This document shows positions 20,781-25,000 of a DNA stretch of 25,000 nucleotides, piece after piece. The stretch covers positions 51,065,145 through 51,090,144 of the forward strand of contig NC_091551.1 in assembly GCF_042767895.1 (NCBI RefSeq), in the 5' to 3' direction. The position numbers were made by a program, and so were the translations under genes. Within the stretch, counting starts at the first letter, position 1, and the number at the start of each line of letters is the position of its first letter. Under the pieces are notes generated by a model. That model searched no databases and had not been told where the DNA came from. It saw nothing but the letters and a program-made list of their open reading frames with translations. The stretch is from Penaeus vannamei (taxonomy: Eukaryota > Arthropoda > Malacostraca > Decapoda > Penaeidae).

Positions 20781-23700
20781 CTGCATATGCCCTAAAAATT
20801 TCCACTGAATATTCATTAGACAAGAGATCAGTGATTAGGGTTTGCTGTTACCCAACAGCAAGAGTTAAAAAGAACTGCTGCAGGCCAAGGTGTGGATATA
20901 TATTCTACAAGAAAATTTGTTAAAAAGTTAATAATAATCTAGTTATAAATTAGTTGTAACTAAAGTTATTACCATTCTATATTGTTAACTGTGTTCATCC
21001 CATGACATTGCCTAAGGTTGTAATCCTATTATAGGTCTCTAACCCTAGAAAACCTTAAATTATCAGTGACTGGGTAACTAACAGGTAATTAGTGACCCAT
21101 GCCCTATAGGATCATACACTCTAGCCTGAAGAAGACTGCCTCAGAGATATTCCAAGAAAACTCAATATAATGATAATGGCAAAAACATTGTTCTTAACGA
21201 TTAAGTGATAATAATAATAACAATAAAAATAAAATAAACATACAAAACAGAATCATTATTCAATATCTAAAACAAGCACACTAGATGTGTAAAGCAAAGG
21301 AAATACACTATAAACATACATACGTACAACTCTGACACTTACTGTAAGAGAGAGTGTGTGAGATCCGCTGGGCATACACATACCAGAATACCGTAATCAG
21401 AACAAAATTGACAACCAGAATGATGGCAAAGGCTTTAAAAACATGGCTTTGAAGAGGAGTAAAGCCGAGCCACCAAATCAAATCAGTCCAGCCAGTAACA
21501 GCAGTCTCTGTAAATAAAAAAAATAAAAAAAATAGATGGGAGGAAAGTTCACATTAATTACTCTTGTATATCTACATACTAACAACATCAATTAATCTTC
21601 ATAACGAAATATAACTACCACCGCAATCTTCAACTGAATTACGAGTTCAAAATCTTAATATCTGAACATCTGAAAACCAAATATTTGGCGAGCAAAAAGC
21701 CTATCTGCTTAACCTACTTATGTTCTTAATTATCCCTCTATTTCATTTATCAGTATATCACTTTATAAATAAACTGTAATATTTGCAGTCTCTTTTTATC
21801 CCTCATAAGTATTCATACATTTTTGCTGCAATATTGTTTGAGATTCTGGAAACTGAAAAATTGGAAACCAAAGCATAACTGGCCCCAAGGACTTCAATAT
21901 GGGATTGTGTACCTGTAGTGATATGAATCTGGGTGTCCTTATCTTGCCTGTCTGTCACTTGGCTACCTGTGCCCTGACCACTAGCTCATTTTGTTTGTCT
22001 ACCACTGACCTAGAAAGATTGAGACTGCTATATTCACTTGAAGTACTGACTGATATTTTATCCTTAAATATGCTTCCTAAGAACCACGTTCAAATCAGTG
22101 GCAATGACGCAAAATCTAAAATGTTTACAATCATTTTATCCCAACGAATAAATCAACTAATATTTACTGTTATCATAAAGAGACACAACTTGGCCAAGCT
22201 ACTTAAAAATGCATACACAAAACTATGAGAATCATAGCTGAAAATTTGAAGCTGACACCAACTGTTTGGCTCCTAGTAATGAGTACTCTTGCTCCTCTCG
22301 CATCAGAAGAAAAGCCTCAACAAGCACTACCCATCAATCAACAAAAATCATGAAAACCCCTCTAGAACTCTGTAAGGGAAGGCTCTAACACCGAGGCATT
22401 ATGGAGGCTGACTGAGAAGATACCCTTCAAAAAAGATACCTGGTTAAGGACAACAAAACCTCTCCTAGGCTTAAACACCCTCACAGGGAGAAAGCAGACC
22501 ATTACAAACTGAATAAGATTAGGGCATTGTAGAACAGTGGATAACATGCACCACTGGGAACAAAAACACATGCTCCAATGTCCTGCATACCATCCAAAAC
22601 CCCAAAACACAGATCATTTTGCGTTATATTTCCCTATGACAAATACCTAACAGCTCTCCACCAATCCGTAAGCCTGGAAAAAAGTTCAGGGAATAGGCAA
22701 CTCAACTTGTCATGAGACTAATACTGTGTTAATCTCATTTTAGCCTCAGTTCTTAAAAAAAAATTGTATATGCCACAGTTATTAGTGTAGAGAGTGGTGC
22801 AAAGACATGTAGCCAATATCCTACACACATAAACCAAAATCTTACTTATAATACGATTAATTACTTCTCAATATTCACCAAATGATTTACAGATGAGACA
22901 TGAATAAATAATATTCTAATATCATAAATAATGAGAAGCTTTCATCCAATGGTAATTCAAATGGAAAAATATCCCTCCTGATGACAACTCCTAGAGCCTA
23001 CTTTATTGTAATCAGAACAAAGCTATCCAAACCTTGACCAAAACATAAGGTAAATGTTCTAGCTACATACTTTTTAAGGCAAATTTCCCTAATACATTTA
23101 TGCAAGACAAGCAGCACCACTTTGTCTCAATGAAAATTCTAGTCGGCAAAAGCCATGTAAAGCCCCTCCCCTTAACTACAATTTATTACAAATATTATCA
23201 GGGTTTCTTTATTTTCTTTGTTTATCTCTACTCTTCCTTTATTTGTATACCAAAATAATTATTTCCTAATTTTCAAAGAAAACATACTAAAAAAATATTT
23301 ATGATAACATATCATACAGACTAACATGAGTGAAAATGTTGTTGAACTAAATGATATCACTGCGTTCACACAATGACAAAACCCCCTGTGAGATGCTAGA
23401 TATAGCTATATAAATAACGATTTGTATAATTCACTTGATCCTCTTATAGCCACAGGAAGTAAAACAAACATCTAATGCGTTCATTCATGACAACAAAATT
23501 TTCCATCCCATAAACGGCTATCAGAATACTCTTGGGAAAAAGGTCAACTTAACTCTCGGGTTCAACAGGCTGCTGGATAGGAGTCGTCCTATCTCTCTTT
23601 TTAACTACCCTCCATCTATCCACCTACCAATACACTGCTAATGCCCTGCACTGGTAAAAACACACATGGAGAAGGCATTGGGTAAGATCAGGAGTTTGCA

Positions 23701-24469
23701 GGCCTCCCTAATGATTTACAATCAACCAGGAAACTAGTTCAAACTGAAACATACCAGAACAAAGGCGTGACACTGAGCCATATTGTGTCAGACTGGTATT
23801 ATATGCCCTTCTATTCTAAATCATTATGTTTCATTAGATTTGGATAGAATGAGAGCCAACTTTATTACGAGATAATCCCGTTTTTTAATTCACTGCCCGT
23901 TAATTAATACAATTCACCACTTATTTTCTGGTTACACTGAGTGACATAAACCTGTTAGTGGGCGGATTGCTTTCGTAAAGACACTGTCAAACGAGTTTTC
24001 AGCTGATACGAAAATAAAAGGACGAATATTCTGAGATGCAAAAGGTTGTGAAAACAATGGCAGACAAAGAACTAGATACGAGTCAAAAAAAAGGGCGATT
24101 TATCCCTTACGACGAAATAAGCACCAATCAATATTCTACCTACTAGTAGCATCTGCGCTTGGCATCGTCGCGATCTTCTCTAAGTGATACAATGAGGTTT
24201 AGCACTGACGAGATAATAAAAATACCACTTCCTTCCTCCTGTCAACCCGGGAAAACTTCCTTCATGTGACAAAACCTTAAAAAATAAAATAAAATAAAAC
24301 CAGCATGCAGCGCCTCACCTCTGACCTGTTGCAGCGACCTGGTGGACACCTGACCTTCCTCGTCCAGGAGAACCGAGGTCAGGCACGCCAGCACCCACCT
24401 GAGGGCCGAGGTGACCTGGCTCAGCGTCGAGTTCAAGCCGGCAGCGACCTCAAGGGTGACCTCATTCAT
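19718..24469 (-). CDS. Unrecognised small single-pass membrane protein, three exons
   Basis: Seen: three minus-strand exons (24469-24319, 21507-21343, 19797-19718) join through AGAG|GTGAGG, TTTACAG, ACA|GTAAGT and CAACAG into 131 codons plus TAA. Only this combination of donor and phases stays open. The N-terminal 50 residues are mildly hydrophobic (WVLACLTSVLL) with one N-glycosylation sequon (NST, residue 13). A Trp-rich stretch (WTDLIWWLGFTPLQSHVFKA, about 56-75) comes before a strong membrane helix (AIILVVNFVLITVFWYVYA, about 77-95). A basic tail (RIVEDILKRNTNFKINKD) follows and ends in NPARP. I do not recognise the family. The hydrophobic helix followed by a charged tail suggests a membrane protein with a cytosolic or matrix-facing C-terminus. 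The start is the first in-frame ATG; an upstream 5' exon cannot be excluded. Confidence 0.72.
19917..19956 (+). repeat. A/G-rich tract
   Basis: Irregular AAGAAAAGAAAAG sequence passing into an A run, in intron 2 of the membrane-protein gene. It reads as a polypyrimidine tract in the minus-strand transcript. Confidence 0.8.
20752..20780 (+). repeat. Poly(A) tract in the membrane-protein intron 2
   Basis: About 28 A in a row. It may be the tail of a retroposed element on the plus strand. No target-site duplication was identified. Confidence 0.7.
21343..21507 (-). CDS. Small membrane protein, exon 2 (transmembrane segment)
   Basis: The acceptor TATTTACAG and donor ACA|GTAAGT bound 165 bases that are open in one frame only. 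They encode a Trp-rich amphipathic stretch and a membrane helix of roughly 19 residues ending in FWYVYA, followed by QRISHTLSY. Confidence 0.75.
21508..24318 (-). other. Intron 1 of the small membrane-protein gene
   Basis: An intron of 2811 bases, mostly AT-rich. A segment at 22260-22620 is less AT-rich, with an open minus-strand frame and no known homology; it is probably a transposon relic. No internal exon was supported. Confidence 0.55.
24319..24469 (-). CDS. Small membrane protein, exon 1
   Basis: ATG at 24469-24467 opens 50 codons (MNEVTLEVAAGLNSTLSQV and onward to SLQQVR) and ends phase 1 at AGAG|GTGAGG. An internal CTCAG|GTGGGT site gives the wrong phase for exon 2. The exon is much richer in G+C than its surroundings. 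Confidence 0.6.
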
Positions 24470-24820
24470 CACCTCGTGCTGGCGGAGGTCATGGCACGGG
24501 CGAGAGAGAGCGAGAGAGAGAAAGAAATAGATGATGATAATGGGTGTGGACGAACAAGCGAAGAAGGAAAACGTAAAAAAAAGAAAGGAGAATCGCTTTC
24601 AACAATGACAGTTCTATCCGAGCGAGGAAGCGAGACAACGGAACAGAGAAAGGCAATGCCCAGGTCAAACGGAACTCAAACAATGGGTACTGACAGGAGA
24701 ACAGGGTGGTGTGACGAGGCAGTGACACTCTATTAAAAAATAAACGAAAATGGAAGAGGTCTGGAAGCGGAGTCAGATGACGGTGCACTCTCGACCCGCG
24801 CGGAATTCAGGAATTTTCAC
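24470..24820 (-). promoter_or_regulatory. Likely promoter/5' UTR of the minus-strand tandem genes
   Basis: The stretch upstream of the membrane-protein start is richer in G+C and CpG than the rest of the window (for example the CGCGCGG near 24797). It contains two GA blocks, CGAGAGAGAG repeated at 24501-24520, that resemble GAGA-factor sites of arthropod promoters. No clear TATA box was seen at a fixed place. The assignment rests on position and composition only. Confidence 0.4.
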
Positions 24821-25000
24821 TCACATCGCATTTTTTTCCGTTATTTACCTTTTGATTTAACAGTTTTTTGGGGGGAAATAGTTAAATACGTAACGGACCT
24901 ATTTTTCCTGTTATGGAAGTATATTTAAGGCGTGTTTAGAGAAAACCCCAGCTGTATAGAAGTTACAACGCATGTATCTTTTATTTCACCGACTTGAAAT

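Larger units (their letters stand above)
19798..21342 (-). other. Intron 2 of the small membrane-protein gene
   Basis: An intron of 1545 bases with A/G-rich, (TA)n and poly(A) tracts. A patch of higher complexity at 20030-20235 is open on both strands but lacks bounded splice sites. It looks like a repeat copy. Confidence 0.55.

Noticed and set aside
24305..24736. Plus-strand frame of 143 residues
   Set aside because: It is antisense to exon 1 and the 5' region of the membrane-protein gene, and reads into A/G-rich low complexity; no splice or start context.

Overview
The window looks like animal nuclear DNA. It is strongly AT-rich, has very few long open frames, and holds genes split by short GT-AG introns together with abundant simple repeats, a minisatellite and a satellite-like array. 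The best guess is an arthropod, possibly a decapod crustacean, from base composition and repeat load. That assignment is inference; no species-diagnostic gene was seen.

Layout. Positions 1-12500 are mostly non-coding and AT-rich. They contain a piggyBac-type non-autonomous element (1108-1472, with TTAA duplications), a diverged tandem duplication (3069-3250), several perfect inverted repeats, a candidate small non-coding exon (8342-8385), and a C-rich minisatellite of about 38 units (10448-11792). Two weak plus-strand candidate terminal exons, each followed by AATAAA, occur at 297-379 and 12265-12477. Positions 12500-15140 are untranslated or intergenic in appearance.

The minus strand from 24469 down to 15171 carries two genes in tandem. 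The upstream one (24469-19718, three exons) encodes an unrecognised 131-residue protein with one clear membrane segment. Its stop codon lies only 191 bases before the start codon of the second gene. The second gene (19526-15171, nine exons) encodes a complete 438-residue orthologue of UBXN6/UBXD1, a PUB- and UBX-domain cofactor of the p97/VCP ATPase. All splice phases were followed by hand and join without a break. Its first intron holds a 26-bp pyrimidine-rich array (18137-18775) that grades into related CT/CA-rich repeats up to about 19250.

Nothing shows the two minus-strand genes to be functionally linked. Their closeness suggests shared or read-through transcription. The CpG-richer stretch at about 24300-24820 is the likely promoter and 5' region of the first gene and perhaps of both.
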